In this document: positions 46,354 to 55,546 of the stretch, piece by piece | How positions within the stretch are numbered: the first letter of the stretch is position 1 | Layout: every line of letters begins with the position of its first letter | Assembly (NCBI RefSeq): GCF_000964425.1 | Contig: NZ_BANF01000050.1 | Coordinates: 1 to 63,558, forward strand | Source of the DNA: Komagataeibacter intermedius TF2 | Lineage (GTDB): Bacteria; Pseudomonadota; Alphaproteobacteria; Acetobacterales; Acetobacteraceae | DNA length: 63,558 nucleotides | Reading direction: 5' to 3' | The notes under the pieces: generated by a model | The model's database searches: none | The model's input: only the letters and a program-made list of their open reading frames with translations | Told to the model about the DNA's origin: nothing | Made by a program: the position numbers and the translations under genes

Positions 46354-47283
46354 CTAGAACCGAGACAGGCGTTCCACCACCAGGTCGTATACGCCCCCCA
46401 CATCCACCTCGCGCATGAACAGGGCGTTGGGGGCCGCGGTGCCTGTGCCCCACCAGTCAACAACGCTCATGCCCATGGTCAGGGGGCTGCCTGTTTCAAT
46501 CTGCACGTTGACCTGCCGCCCGCGATACAGGTCGGGTTTCAGCAGCCAGATAACCGTGTTGGGATCATGCAGGGGACCGCCATCCGTGCCGTATTTCGTG
46601 GCTTCGAAGCGTTTTTCAAACCGCAGCCATGCCGCGACAACCGGGCCGATCCGGTTGGGAATGGCCGCAATGCGTTCCAGCCGGGCCGCGCTGGTATGCA
46701 GCTGATGCGTCACATCCAGCGGGAACACCACGATCGGCACGCCGGACGCGAATACCATTTCCGCCGCATGGGGATCGACATAGATATTGAATTCGGCCGC
46801 CGGGGTAATGTTCCCCACTTCGGAAAAGGCGCAGCCCATCATCACGATCCGGCCGATCCGTTCACGCAGGCGCGGCTCACGCGCCAGCGCAAGGGCGATG
46901 TTGGTCAGCGGGCCGATGGTGCACAGCGTAACGGCGCCCGGCGGGTTGTCCATGACCGTGCGGATGATGAAGTCCACCGCATGACCCGGCGTCGCGGCAC
47001 GGGTCGGTGGCGGCAGGTCGACACCTTCGAACCCGGTGCGGCCATGCACGTGGGTTGCGGTCACGCCCGGACGCAGCAGCGGGCGGTCGGCCCCCGTATG
47101 CACCGGAATGTCGGGACGGCCCGCAAGGTCGAGGGTCTTGAGCGCGTTTTCGGTGGTCTGGGCCAGCGGCACGTTGCCTGCGACCGTGGTGACGCCCAGC
47201 AGCTCGATCTCGGGGCTGGCCAGCGCGAGCAGGATGGTCAGGGCGTCATCCTGCCCCGGGTCGGTGTCGATAATGATTTTCAT
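46354..47283 (-). CDS. Nucleoside hydrolase (IunH/Rih family)
   Basis: A 309-residue ribonucleoside hydrolase with the calcium-site motif IIIDTDPGQDDALTILLAL, PLTNIALAL, AEFNIYVDPHAAEMVF and the catalytic-His segment GGPLHDPNTVIWLL. It splits nucleosides into base and ribose in the cytosol. Divergent from the nucleoside deoxyribosyltransferase gene and convergent with dihydropyrimidinase. With the CNT transporter it links imported nucleosides to base catabolism. Confidence 0.93.
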   Translation of the reverse strand: MKIIIDTDPGQDDALTILLALASPEIELLGVTTVAGNVPLAQTTENALKTLDLAGRPDIPVHTGADRPLLRPGVTATHVHGRTGFEGVDLPPPTRAATPGHAVDFIIRTVMDNPPGAVTLCTIGPLTNIALALAREPRLRERIGRIVMMGCAFSEVGNITPAAEFNIYVDPHAAEMVFASGVPIVVFPLDVTHQLHTSAARLERIAAIPNRIGPVVAAWLRFEKRFEATKYGTDGGPLHDPNTVIWLLKPDLYRGRQVNVQIETGSPLTMGMSVVDWWGTGTAAPNALFMREVDVGGVYDLVVERLSRF

Positions 47284-47417
47284 GATGGCTCCATGGAAAA
47301 AATACGCATCCCTGCATGTGGCATTCCGGCCAATGGGACCACGGCCCGGCAGAAAAGGCGATACAGGCAGGGACGGATTTATTATTATTCATCCATAACG
47401 AACAGGCAGGACCCTAC

Positions 47418-48026
47418 ATGACCACCCAGCCCAAGACGACCCGCGCGCCGCGTATCTATCTGGCGGGCGATACGGTTTTCCGCCCCGCAGCCGCCGACCT
47501 GTTCCGCGCGATGAAGGACATCTGCGCCGCCGCCGGGCTGGAGGGCGTCTGCCCCTTTGACGGACAGGCCGAGGTGGACGCGCTGGCCCCCGGTGCGCAA
47601 ACCAGCCTGCTGATCGCCCGCCTTGACCGTGACCTGATGGACGGGTGCGATGCGGGCGTGTTCTGTCTGGACCCCTTCCGTCGCGCAGCCGACATGGACC
47701 CCGGCACCGCGGTCGAGATCGGGTACATGGCGGCACAGGGCAAGATGCTAACGGGATACACCGTGGACGGGCGGCCCTATCCGCGCAAGGTGGCGGAATA
47801 CCGCAGCCGGGCATGGGGGGACGCGCTGCGCGAACGGCAGGGAACGGGCGGCAGCGGCGGCATGGAAGATGCCGATGGCCTGATCGTGCATTCCGAGGGC
47901 ATGGTGCAGAACGCCATGACCGAAGGCTTCATCCGCCTGTCGGGCGGGACGGTCTGTGTTGATGCGGACCTGCTGACCGCCTTTGCCATGGCGATTGATA
48001 CCCTGCGCCAGCGCCTGCTGGGCTGA
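47418..48026 (+). CDS. Nucleoside 2-deoxyribosyltransferase
   Basis: A 202-residue NDT-family protein: PRIYLAGDTVFRPAAADLF at the start, IARLDRDLMDGCDAGVFCLDPFR, and the catalytic Glu in GTAVEIGYMAAQGK. These enzymes transfer 2-deoxyribose between bases or hydrolyse deoxynucleosides. It complements the ribonucleoside hydrolase encoded divergently, so both RNA- and DNA-derived nucleosides are covered. Followed after 42 bases by an exported GH13 enzyme. Confidence 0.87.
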   Translation: MTTQPKTTRAPRIYLAGDTVFRPAAADLFRAMKDICAAAGLEGVCPFDGQAEVDALAPGAQTSLLIARLDRDLMDGCDAGVFCLDPFRRAADMDPGTAVEIGYMAAQGKMLTGYTVDGRPYPRKVAEYRSRAWGDALRERQGTGGSGGMEDADGLIVHSEGMVQNAMTEGFIRLSGGTVCVDADLLTAFAMAIDTLRQRLLG

Positions 48027-48068
48027 GTGGTTTCGCATGGTGACTGATCAGGACAAGGAACGCACGAC

Positions 48069-49817
48069 ATGGATCTGACCCGCCGGGACCTGACCCGACT
48101 GCTTGGAAGCGCATTTTTCCTGACCCCCGCCGCAGCACGGGCGCATGCCGGAACGGCGGCGTGGTGGAAGGATGTCGTGGCGTACGAGATCTATCCCCGC
48201 TCCTTCTGCGATGGCAATGGCGACGGGATCGGGGATTTCGTGGGCATGGCCGAACGGGTGGACCATCTGGCCGATCTGGGGATCGGGGCGGTCTGGGTTG
48301 CCGCCTGCTTTGACTCCCCCAATGCCGATAACGGCTACGACGTGCGCGATTACCGCCGGATCATGCCCGATTTCGGCACCATGGCGGATTTCGACCGCTT
48401 CATGGCGCGGGCAAAGGCGCGCGGCATTCACGTCATACTGGACATGGTGTTCAACCATACCAGCGACGAGCACGAATGGTTTGTCAAAAGCCGCAGTTCG
48501 CGCACCAGTCCGTACCGGGATTACTATATCTGGCGCGACGGACGGAACGGCGGCCCGCCCAATAACTGGAAGGCGGCCTTTGGCGCAGGGTCGGCATGGC
48601 AGTTCGATGCGGCGACGGGGCAGTACTACCTGCATACCTTTGTCAGCAAGCAGCCCGACCTGAACTGGGAAAACCCGAAAGTTCGCGCCGAACTGTATGA
48701 CATCCTGCGCTTCTGGGCGGCCAGAGGGGTCAGCGGCTTCCGTTTCGATGCGATCACCAGCCTGGCGAAGCCGCCAGCCATGGGGGATTTTACGCCCGGA
48801 CAGCATGCGGGACAGGCGTCCTTTGCCGAAGTGGGGCCACGGCTGGATGGCTACCTGCATGACATGTACACCCATGTCTTTGCCGGGACCGACCTGTATA
48901 CCGTGGGCGAGGCATGGGGGGCGTCGCATGACGCGATCATCGCCATGACCGATGACCGGCGGGGGGAAATCACCTCCGCCTTCCGCTTCGACCTGCAGCT
49001 GAAGGATGCGGACGGCTGGCGCAAGCTGCCATGCAGGCTGGATGACATGCGTGCCTTCAATGCGGATAACGCCTTCAACGACAACCCGCATGTCTGGCCG
49101 CTGGTCTATCTGGAGGACCACGACTTCCCCCGCGCCGCATCGCGCTATGGTTCCGGCGTGCCGGAATATGGCGCGCGGTCGGCCAAGCTGCTGGCCACGA
49201 TGATGCTGTCGCTCAAGGGCACGCCCTATATCTATCAGGGGCAGGAAATCGGCATGACCAATTTCCCCTTCAGGCGGATCGAGGACTATAACGACGTGCA
49301 GGCCCATAATGGCTGGCGCAACGAAGTGCTGTCGGGCCACGTCCCGGCTGCGGAATTCCTGCGTAACCTGGCCCAGGTCAGCCGTGACAACGCCCGCACG
49401 CCCATGCAGTGGGATGATACGCCCAATGCGGGCTTTACCACGGCGGCTAGGCCATGGTTTGCGGTCAACCCGAATTACCGGCAGGTCAATGTCCGGACGG
49501 AACGTGCGGACCCGGACTCCGTCCTGTCCTTCTATCGCGCGATGATCCGCCTGCGCCGGGCGTGGCGCTGCCTGTCAGCCGGGCGGTATGAGGATATTTC
49601 GCCCCCCGGCAGTCAGGTTTATGCCTATACCCGCCGCGACGGCGGAACGGCAGCGATGGTCGTGCTGAATTTTTCCGATAGCGCAGCATCCTTCACCCTG
49701 CCCGCTGGGCTGCGCGCCACGCAGTGCCTGATTGGCAACATGACGCCCCCGGCCCAGGTAACGCACGGCACCGTGGCGCTGCGCCCGTGGGAAAGCGTGA
49801 TTTACCGGCTGGGCTGA
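48069..49817 (+). CDS. Exported GH13 alpha-glucosidase
   Basis: A 582-residue glycoside hydrolase family 13 enzyme with a Tat-like leader (TRRDLTRLLGSAFFLTPAAARA, in part). Regions: VVAYEIYPRSFCDGNGDGIGD, VILDMVFNHTSDEHEWF, nucleophile Asp in GFRFDAITSL, acid/base Glu in VGEAWG and transition-state Asp in LEDHD. This is the oligo-1,6-glucosidase/alpha-glucosidase type, but normally cytosolic. It would cleave alpha-glucosides outside the cytoplasm. Location directly after a nucleoside enzyme is odd; co-transcription is possible. An 18-bp tandem repeat overlaps its stop codon. Confidence 0.88.
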   Translation: MDLTRRDLTRLLGSAFFLTPAAARAHAGTAAWWKDVVAYEIYPRSFCDGNGDGIGDFVGMAERVDHLADLGIGAVWVAACFDSPNADNGYDVRDYRRIMPDFGTMADFDRFMARAKARGIHVILDMVFNHTSDEHEWFVKSRSSRTSPYRDYYIWRDGRNGGPPNNWKAAFGAGSAWQFDAATGQYYLHTFVSKQPDLNWENPKVRAELYDILRFWAARGVSGFRFDAITSLAKPPAMGDFTPGQHAGQASFAEVGPRLDGYLHDMYTHVFAGTDLYTVGEAWGASHDAIIAMTDDRRGEITSAFRFDLQLKDADGWRKLPCRLDDMRAFNADNAFNDNPHVWPLVYLEDHDFPRAASRYGSGVPEYGARSAKLLATMMLSLKGTPYIYQGQEIGMTNFPFRRIEDYNDVQAHNGWRNEVLSGHVPAAEFLRNLAQVSRDNARTPMQWDDTPNAGFTTAARPWFAVNPNYRQVNVRTERADPDSVLSFYRAMIRLRRAWRCLSAGRYEDISPPGSQVYAYTRRDGGTAAMVVLNFSDSAASFTLPAGLRATQCLIGNMTPPAQVTHGTVALRPWESVIYRLG

Positions 49818-49848
49818 ACGGGATGGTGGCGCTGAACGGGATGGTGGC
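49813..49848. repeat. 18-bp tandem duplication at the GH13 stop
   Basis: GCTGAACGGGATGGTGGC occurs twice in tandem (49813-49830, 49831-49848). The first copy contains the GH13 stop codon TGA (49815-49817), and the second repeats it. Confidence 0.85.
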
Positions 49849-49966
49849 CGTGCCCGCGCAAGGCAGATGATGCATGTATCCTGCGCCCGGTCATCCCTGC
49901 GGGTGGCCGGACGGAAACTGGTCCCTGACCTGCGCGGCTGTCCGGGGGCAGTTCTATCCGCCAGCC

Positions 49967-50818
49967 CTATTCATCCACCGGCGTGCCGGGCTGCATGTCG
50001 TAGGCGGTCTGGACCATCGCGAAGCGTCTGCCCAGGTTCTCGCTGGATTTTCTGGTCCAGACAGCATCCATCTGCTGGCGTTGCATGGCGATATTCTGTT
50101 TCGGCTCAACATTGCGGTAGCTGTCGATCGTGCCTTCGATCACGCCAACCGTCGTTTCGACCACGGGTTCGATGTCGAACTGTTTGTATGGATAGGCGAT
50201 CCGGTCATAATCAAACAGCGTATCCCCCCGTTCGACAGGCCAGTTTTTCCATGAATCGAAAATCCGCTCATTGAACCCCGTCAGGAACGGGCCGGGATTG
50301 ATGGTGGCCACCGCCACGCTGAATTCCTGCAGTTCCTTGCCCAGCGCGTCCGCAATGGCCTCGATGGCGTGTTTGGATGCGGAATAGGCCCCGGTAAACG
50401 GGTCGGAGGTCAGCCCCGCGCAGGAAGACATGAAAACGATTTTCCCCGCCCGGCGCGCCACCATGCGCCTGGCGATGGCCTGTGTCAGCATTACCGGGCC
50501 GGTCACGTTGACCTCGAACTGCCGGCGTAACGCCGCTTCGGGTATGTCCACCATGGACCCGCCTTCGCCAATGCCCGCGTTATTGAGCAGGACGTCAACA
50601 TCCACTTCGCTGAAGCGGTCACGGTCCGCCGCACAGGTCACGTCCAGTTTTTCAACCTGCAGGCGCACGCCGCGCCGTTCGGCTTCAGTATGCAGGGCGA
50701 AGATCTGCGCGGGGATCTGCACGCCCGCGATGACCGTCCACTGGCGTGCCGCCAGCCGCAGGGCGATTTCCCGGCCAAAACCCGATCCGGCGCCGGTAAT
50801 GAGGACTGTCCTGTTCAT
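49967..50818 (-). CDS. SDR-family oxidoreductase
   Basis: A 283-residue short-chain dehydrogenase with the cofactor motif TGAGSGFGREIALRLA, NNAGIGEGG, the Ser-Tyr-Lys triad (MSSCAGL, YSASKHAIE) and the following INPGPF. NAD(P)-dependent oxidation or reduction of a carbonyl; the substrate is unknown. Stands alone, in the same direction as the c-di-GMP genes, 235 bases downstream of them. Confidence 0.88.
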   Translation of the reverse strand: MNRTVLITGAGSGFGREIALRLAARQWTVIAGVQIPAQIFALHTEAERRGVRLQVEKLDVTCAADRDRFSEVDVDVLLNNAGIGEGGSMVDIPEAALRRQFEVNVTGPVMLTQAIARRMVARRAGKIVFMSSCAGLTSDPFTGAYSASKHAIEAIADALGKELQEFSVAVATINPGPFLTGFNERIFDSWKNWPVERGDTLFDYDRIAYPYKQFDIEPVVETTVGVIEGTIDSYRNVEPKQNIAMQRQQMDAVWTRKSSENLGRRFAMVQTAYDMQPGTPVDE

Positions 50819-51053
50819 GGTGGTGTCTCCGCTTCATGCATGGGTCCGGGGGGAACCATGGCGGCGCGTCCTGCCTGTCCGGCAGGCCGTGTCCCCGCCC
50901 GGTGGCGGCGTGGGCCGCGATGGCGTGTTCATGGAAGGTAATGATCCATGGCGCGGATAGTTTGATAAAAAACGGGATTTCCGGGTGATCGGTGCCGTGG
51001 GGCGGGCTGCCGGGGTATAATGTTTCCCCGGCAGGCAGTCGCGTTACGGGTGG

Positions 51054-53276
51054 TCAGGACTGGTCCTGATCGGGCTTTCTGGTCATGGCGGGCATGAGCA
51101 GGCGGGGCTGGCGGGCCCATGCTTCCAGGTCGGTGGCCGACATGGGGCGGGCAAACAGGTAACCCTGCAGCACGTCGCAGTGCAGGCTTTCCAGCAGGTC
51201 GTACTGCGCTTCCGTTTCCACCCCTTCCGTCACGACCGTCATGCCCAGCCGGTTGCCGATCCCGATGACGGCGGTGGTGACGGCCTGTGCATTCGCGTCG
51301 TGTTCAAGGTTCATGATGAAGCTGCGGTCGATCTTGATTTCCGTCAGCGGCAGGCGGGTCAGGCGCGACAGGCTGGAAAATCCGGTGCCGAAGTCATCCA
51401 TGGACAGGCCGACCCCCAGCTTGCGGATGGCGGCGAGGACATTCATCGTCTCCTCGCTTTCCTCCATCATCACGCTTTCGGTAATTTCAACCGTCAGGCG
51501 TTCAGGCGCCAGCCCGTATTTTTCCAGCAGCGCGGCAATCATGGGCACAAGGCCACGGTTGTGGAAATGCGCCGCCGACAGGTTGACCGACACGACGGGT
51601 ATGTGCACGCCATCGCGTTCCCATGTCACGATCTGGCGGCAGGCTTCCTCCAGCGACCACCGGCCGATCGCCTCGATCTGTCCCGTCTCCTCCGCCACGG
51701 CAATGAAGCGGGAAGGAAAGATGTTGCCCAGCGTGGGATGGTTCCACCGCGCCAGGGCCTCCACGCCATATATCTGCCCCGTGCGGGCCTCGATCTGCGG
51801 CTGGTAATGCAGGTTCAGCAGTCCCTTGGACAGGGAATCCCGCAGCGCGCTGCCCAGAACAAGCCGGTCCTGCGCATCCTTGCTGTCGATCGTGCTGACC
51901 AGCCGGTAGCTGCCACGCGCCTCCTTCTTGGCCTGGCGCATGGCCACTTCGGCATGGCTGATTAGGGATTCACCATCCGGCCCGTTTTCGGGAAAGGTTG
52001 CGATGCCCGTGCTGAAGGATGCGGAAAGCTGGTTGCCCGCGACATCCAGCGGGCGCTGCATGGCGTTGATGATGGTCTTGGTAAAATCGACCGCCATATC
52101 CGCCGTGGCGTTGGGAATGACAATGACAAAGTCATCCCCGCCCGAGCGGCTGAGGACATAATTGCTGCGACACAGCTTTTTCAGCCGTTCGGCAATGACC
52201 TTCAGGAATGTATCCCCCTGCACATGTCCCAGCGCGTCGTTGATGTCGCGGAAACGGTCAAGGTCCAGCAGCAGCACCGCGAAGTGGTTGTCGCCCGGCT
52301 GGCTGATCATGTTCCGCAGTACCTTGTGCAGCGAGGTGCGGTTGAGGAAGCCGGTCAGCGGATCGTAATTCGCCAGTTGCGAGATATGCTGCCGGGCTTC
52401 GTACTGTTCGATCACGACACCGCAGAACGGCACGGCGCCCGACACGATCTTCCGTGGCCATTCCGCGACCTTGTGCTGGTTGCGCGAATACAGCGCCAGA
52501 ATGCCCGATATCTTCCCGTTGGGCGCCCTGATGGCCGACGCCCAGCAGTCATGCAGCCCGAGCGAGATCCCCAGCGAGCGGTAGCTTTCCCATACCACCG
52601 AACTGGCTTCATCCAGGTCATTGGCCAGCGCGGTGATGTCGGCTTCCGTCAGCGTCATGTGTTCCAGCGCCGTTGCGAACCGGCGCGGCAGCCCTGACCC
52701 GGACAGGATCTGCAGCGTATGTTCCGGCGTCAGTAGCATGAGCACGGCGACGGAATTGGGCACGAATTCTTCCACGCCATCACAGACCAGGTCGGCAACG
52801 TCCTGTATCAGCATGTCACCCGAAAGGGAGCGGAAGACCGTGTTCTGCAGGTCCAGCAGTTTCCGGCGGTGGCTTTCTTCCGTGACCCCCTTCATGAAGG
52901 CCATGTAGTAGCGTTTCCTGTCCGGCCCGATCAGCGCGGTTGAAATGGACATCTCGGCCGAGACGTAATCGCCGCTCTTGCTTTCGAACGTGATCTCGCG
53001 CGATGTGCCGACAATGCGGTTGATGCCCGTTTCGCGGTTATGCGCGATGAAGCCGTCATGCCGGCTGCGGTATTCCGTCGGCACCAGGCATTTGACATTG
53101 CGGCCCATGACCTCGGCTGCCGTATATTCCCACAGCTCTTCCGCCGCATGGTTGAAAAAGACGATGCAGTTCCTGTCATCAATGATGATGACGCCGTCGC
53201 GCGCCTGTTCCAGCATGTCCATGCAGATGCCGGAATTGACATTATCTTCTGTTACGGGGAAAACTTCCTTACCCAT
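51054..53276 (-). CDS. PAS-GAF-GGDEF-EAL protein, diguanylate cyclase-like (Dgc)
   Basis: A 740-residue c-di-GMP enzyme: PAS (about 15-135), GAF (145-295), GGDEF (305-465), EAL (475-725). The cyclase signature is GGDDF (379-383), and the I-site RxxD is RSNY (370-373), so product inhibition may be lost. The EAL residues look intact: EAL 506-508, Asn565, Glu597, DDFGTG 627-632, EGVE 684-687. The PAS has His73 in RHDGFIAHN, the position of the heme-ligating His of FixL and E. coli DosP, with Thr91 where DosP has Met95; flavin binding, reported for one xylinum Dgc, is an alternative. Downstream partner (43-base gap) of a similar protein; this order matches pdeA-dgc operons that tune cellulose synthesis in acetic acid bacteria. 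Confidence 0.88.
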   Translation of the reverse strand: MGKEVFPVTEDNVNSGICMDMLEQARDGVIIIDDRNCIVFFNHAAEELWEYTAAEVMGRNVKCLVPTEYRSRHDGFIAHNRETGINRIVGTSREITFESKSGDYVSAEMSISTALIGPDRKRYYMAFMKGVTEESHRRKLLDLQNTVFRSLSGDMLIQDVADLVCDGVEEFVPNSVAVLMLLTPEHTLQILSGSGLPRRFATALEHMTLTEADITALANDLDEASSVVWESYRSLGISLGLHDCWASAIRAPNGKISGILALYSRNQHKVAEWPRKIVSGAVPFCGVVIEQYEARQHISQLANYDPLTGFLNRTSLHKVLRNMISQPGDNHFAVLLLDLDRFRDINDALGHVQGDTFLKVIAERLKKLCRSNYVLSRSGGDDFVIVIPNATADMAVDFTKTIINAMQRPLDVAGNQLSASFSTGIATFPENGPDGESLISHAEVAMRQAKKEARGSYRLVSTIDSKDAQDRLVLGSALRDSLSKGLLNLHYQPQIEARTGQIYGVEALARWNHPTLGNIFPSRFIAVAEETGQIEAIGRWSLEEACRQIVTWERDGVHIPVVSVNLSAAHFHNRGLVPMIAALLEKYGLAPERLTVEITESVMMEESEETMNVLAAIRKLGVGLSMDDFGTGFSSLSRLTRLPLTEIKIDRSFIMNLEHDANAQAVTTAVIGIGNRLGMTVVTEGVETEAQYDLLESLHCDVLQGYLFARPMSATDLEAWARQPRLLMPAMTRKPDQDQS

Positions 53277-53319
53277 CTCCGCACCTTTTTTATTATGACT
53301 GTATGAATCTGTTCAGTTT

Positions 53320-55527
53320 TTATATGTCACGCTGCTGTTCCTGCCGGTCACGGACCCAGCGCGCCAGTTCGGTGGCGGCCAGCGGTCGGGAAAACAGGTA
53401 ACCCTGCATCACGTCGCACTGCAGGTTTTCCAGCAGCGCCTTCTGGGCTTCGGTTTCGACACCTTCGGTCACCACCGTCATGCCCAGCATGCCGCCCATG
53501 CCAACCACCGCCGTTGTCAGCGCCTGTGCATTGGCATTGTGTTCAAGGTTCATGATGAAGCTGTGGTCGATCTTGATTTCGCTCAGCGGCAGGCGCGCCA
53601 GCCGCGACAGGCTGGAAAATCCGGTGCCGAAGTCATCCATGGACAGGCCGACCCCAAGCGTGCGGATGGCGCGCAGGACCGCCATCGTGTCCTCGTTTTC
53701 ATCCATCATGACGCTTTCGGTAATTTCCAGCGTCAGACGCTGCGGCCCGAGGTCGTGGGCGTCCAGCATTCGGGAAATGGTTTCGGGCAGGCTGCGTTCA
53801 CGGAACTGCCCGGCGGACAGGTTGACCGCAACGGTTGGCACATGGACCCCGTCGCGTTCCCATGCCACGATCTGGCGGCAGGCTTCCTCCAGCGACCATG
53901 TGCCGATGATTTCGGTCTGGCCGGTATCTTCCGCCACGGCCATGAAGCGGGACGGAAAGATATCGCCCAGAAGCGGATGGCGCCACCGTGCCAGCGCCTC
54001 CACGCCATAAAGCTGCCCTGACCGCGCGCGCACCTGCGGCTGGTACTGCAGGTGCAGGAGCCCGCGCGCCAGCGTTTCACGCAGCGCGGGTCCCGCCAGC
54101 AGCCGCCCCCGCGCCGTGCCGTGCCCGGCGGGTGTGGCGATGCGGCAGGTGCCGCGCGCGGTTTCCTTGGCCTGCCGCATCGCGGTTTCCGCCAGCCCGA
54201 TCAGGGATTCACTGTCCGGCCCCGTATCGGGAAACATGCTGATCCCTACGCTCAGCGATGGTGTGATGTGATTGCCGCTGACATTGACGGGCTGCGCCAG
54301 TCCGTCCAGCAGGGTCGCGACACGGGTCATCGCCTCATCCTGAGGGGTTTCGGGCAGGACGATAATGAACTCATCGGCGCTGGAACGGCACAGGACATGG
54401 TCGTGGCGCGTGAGCGCGCGCATGCGGGTGGCCAGTGTTTTGAGCAGCACGTCACCATTGGCGTGCCCGAGTGCTTCATTGATGTCACGGAATCGGTCAA
54501 CGTTGAGCACCAGCACGGCAAACTGGTGGTCCCCCGGCTGTCCCACCAGTTTTTCAAGGACATCCTGCACCGCGGAACGGTTGAGGAAGCCGGTCAGCGG
54601 ATCGTAGCTGGCCAGTTGCGCGATATGCTGGCGGGCTTCGTACTGTTCGATCACCACGCCGCAGAACGGCACGCACCCGCTGACAACCGTTTCCGCCCGG
54701 TCGGATACCGGACCGGGATTGCGGAAGAACAGGGCGAAGATGCCCGTCACCTTCCCCGCAGGTGACACGGTGGCCATGGCGCGGCAGTGATGCAGCCCGA
54801 GCGAGAGGGCTAGCGAGTAATAGCTTTCCCACACCATCGCCCCCGCGCGGGACGGGTCACGGGCCAGGATCGCGCGGTCGGCCTCCGGCAGGGTGACGTT
54901 TTCAAGGGCAGCGGCATACCGGCGCGGGAACCCCGCACCTGACAGGATCCGCAGGCGCCCGTCGGGGTCCACCAGCATCAGCACGGCGGCGGTGTCGGGC
55001 ACGAAGGTTTCCGTCTCGCGGCAGATCAGGTCGGCCACGTCCTGGATCGTCATGTCGGTTGAAAGGGCGCGAAATACCGTGTTCTGCAGGCCCTGCAGGT
55101 TCTGGCGGTGGCCATCGCCGGTCATGTCCTTGATGGTGGCCATGTAATATTTCTGGTTGTCGGGCCGCAGCGTGACCATGGACAGGGCGAGTTCACCCGC
55201 CACGTACTCCCCTGCCCTGTTTTCAAACCGGATTTCGCGCGATGTGCCGATAATGGTGTTGATGCCGGTGCTGCGGTTGCGATCGATGAAGGCATCATGG
55301 TCGGCGCGCATGCCGGCAGGCAGCAGCATGCTGACATTCTGCCCGATCACATCGGACTGCGCATATCCCCACAGGTTTTCGGCCGCGGCATTGAAGAAGA
55401 CGATCCTGTTGCGTTCGTCAATCACCACAATGGCGTCCGCCGCGCCATGCATGACCTGCAGCGCATTTGTTCCGGATAGGGAATGATGGGGACGGAGGAA
55501 AAACGGCGTGTTCTGGTTCATGTCCAT
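53320..55527 (-). CDS. PAS-GAF-GGDEF-EAL protein with degenerate GGDEF, phosphodiesterase-like (PdeA)
   Basis: A 735-residue paralogue of the downstream protein with the same domain order. Its GGDEF signature is SADEF (383-387), so cyclase activity is not expected, whereas the EAL domain is intact (EAL 510-512, Asn569, Glu601, DDFGTG 631-636, EGVE 688-691): a c-di-GMP phosphodiesterase is predicted. The PAS has His77 (ADHDAFIDRN) and Thr95, aligning with the heme His77/Met95 pair of DosP; oxygen sensing as in xylinum PDEA1 is plausible. ATG 55527 is used; ATG 55521 is an alternative, and no strong ribosome binding site is seen, so it may be coupled to the upstream gene 19 bases away. Confidence 0.88.
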   Translation of the reverse strand: MDMNQNTPFFLRPHHSLSGTNALQVMHGAADAIVVIDERNRIVFFNAAAENLWGYAQSDVIGQNVSMLLPAGMRADHDAFIDRNRSTGINTIIGTSREIRFENRAGEYVAGELALSMVTLRPDNQKYYMATIKDMTGDGHRQNLQGLQNTVFRALSTDMTIQDVADLICRETETFVPDTAAVLMLVDPDGRLRILSGAGFPRRYAAALENVTLPEADRAILARDPSRAGAMVWESYYSLALSLGLHHCRAMATVSPAGKVTGIFALFFRNPGPVSDRAETVVSGCVPFCGVVIEQYEARQHIAQLASYDPLTGFLNRSAVQDVLEKLVGQPGDHQFAVLVLNVDRFRDINEALGHANGDVLLKTLATRMRALTRHDHVLCRSSADEFIIVLPETPQDEAMTRVATLLDGLAQPVNVSGNHITPSLSVGISMFPDTGPDSESLIGLAETAMRQAKETARGTCRIATPAGHGTARGRLLAGPALRETLARGLLHLQYQPQVRARSGQLYGVEALARWRHPLLGDIFPSRFMAVAEDTGQTEIIGTWSLEEACRQIVAWERDGVHVPTVAVNLSAGQFRERSLPETISRMLDAHDLGPQRLTLEITESVMMDENEDTMAVLRAIRTLGVGLSMDDFGTGFSSLSRLARLPLSEIKIDHSFIMNLEHNANAQALTTAVVGMGGMLGMTVVTEGVETEAQKALLENLQCDVMQGYLFSRPLAATELARWVRDRQEQQRDI

Positions 55528-55546
55528 CAACAGTGTTCAGGAATTT

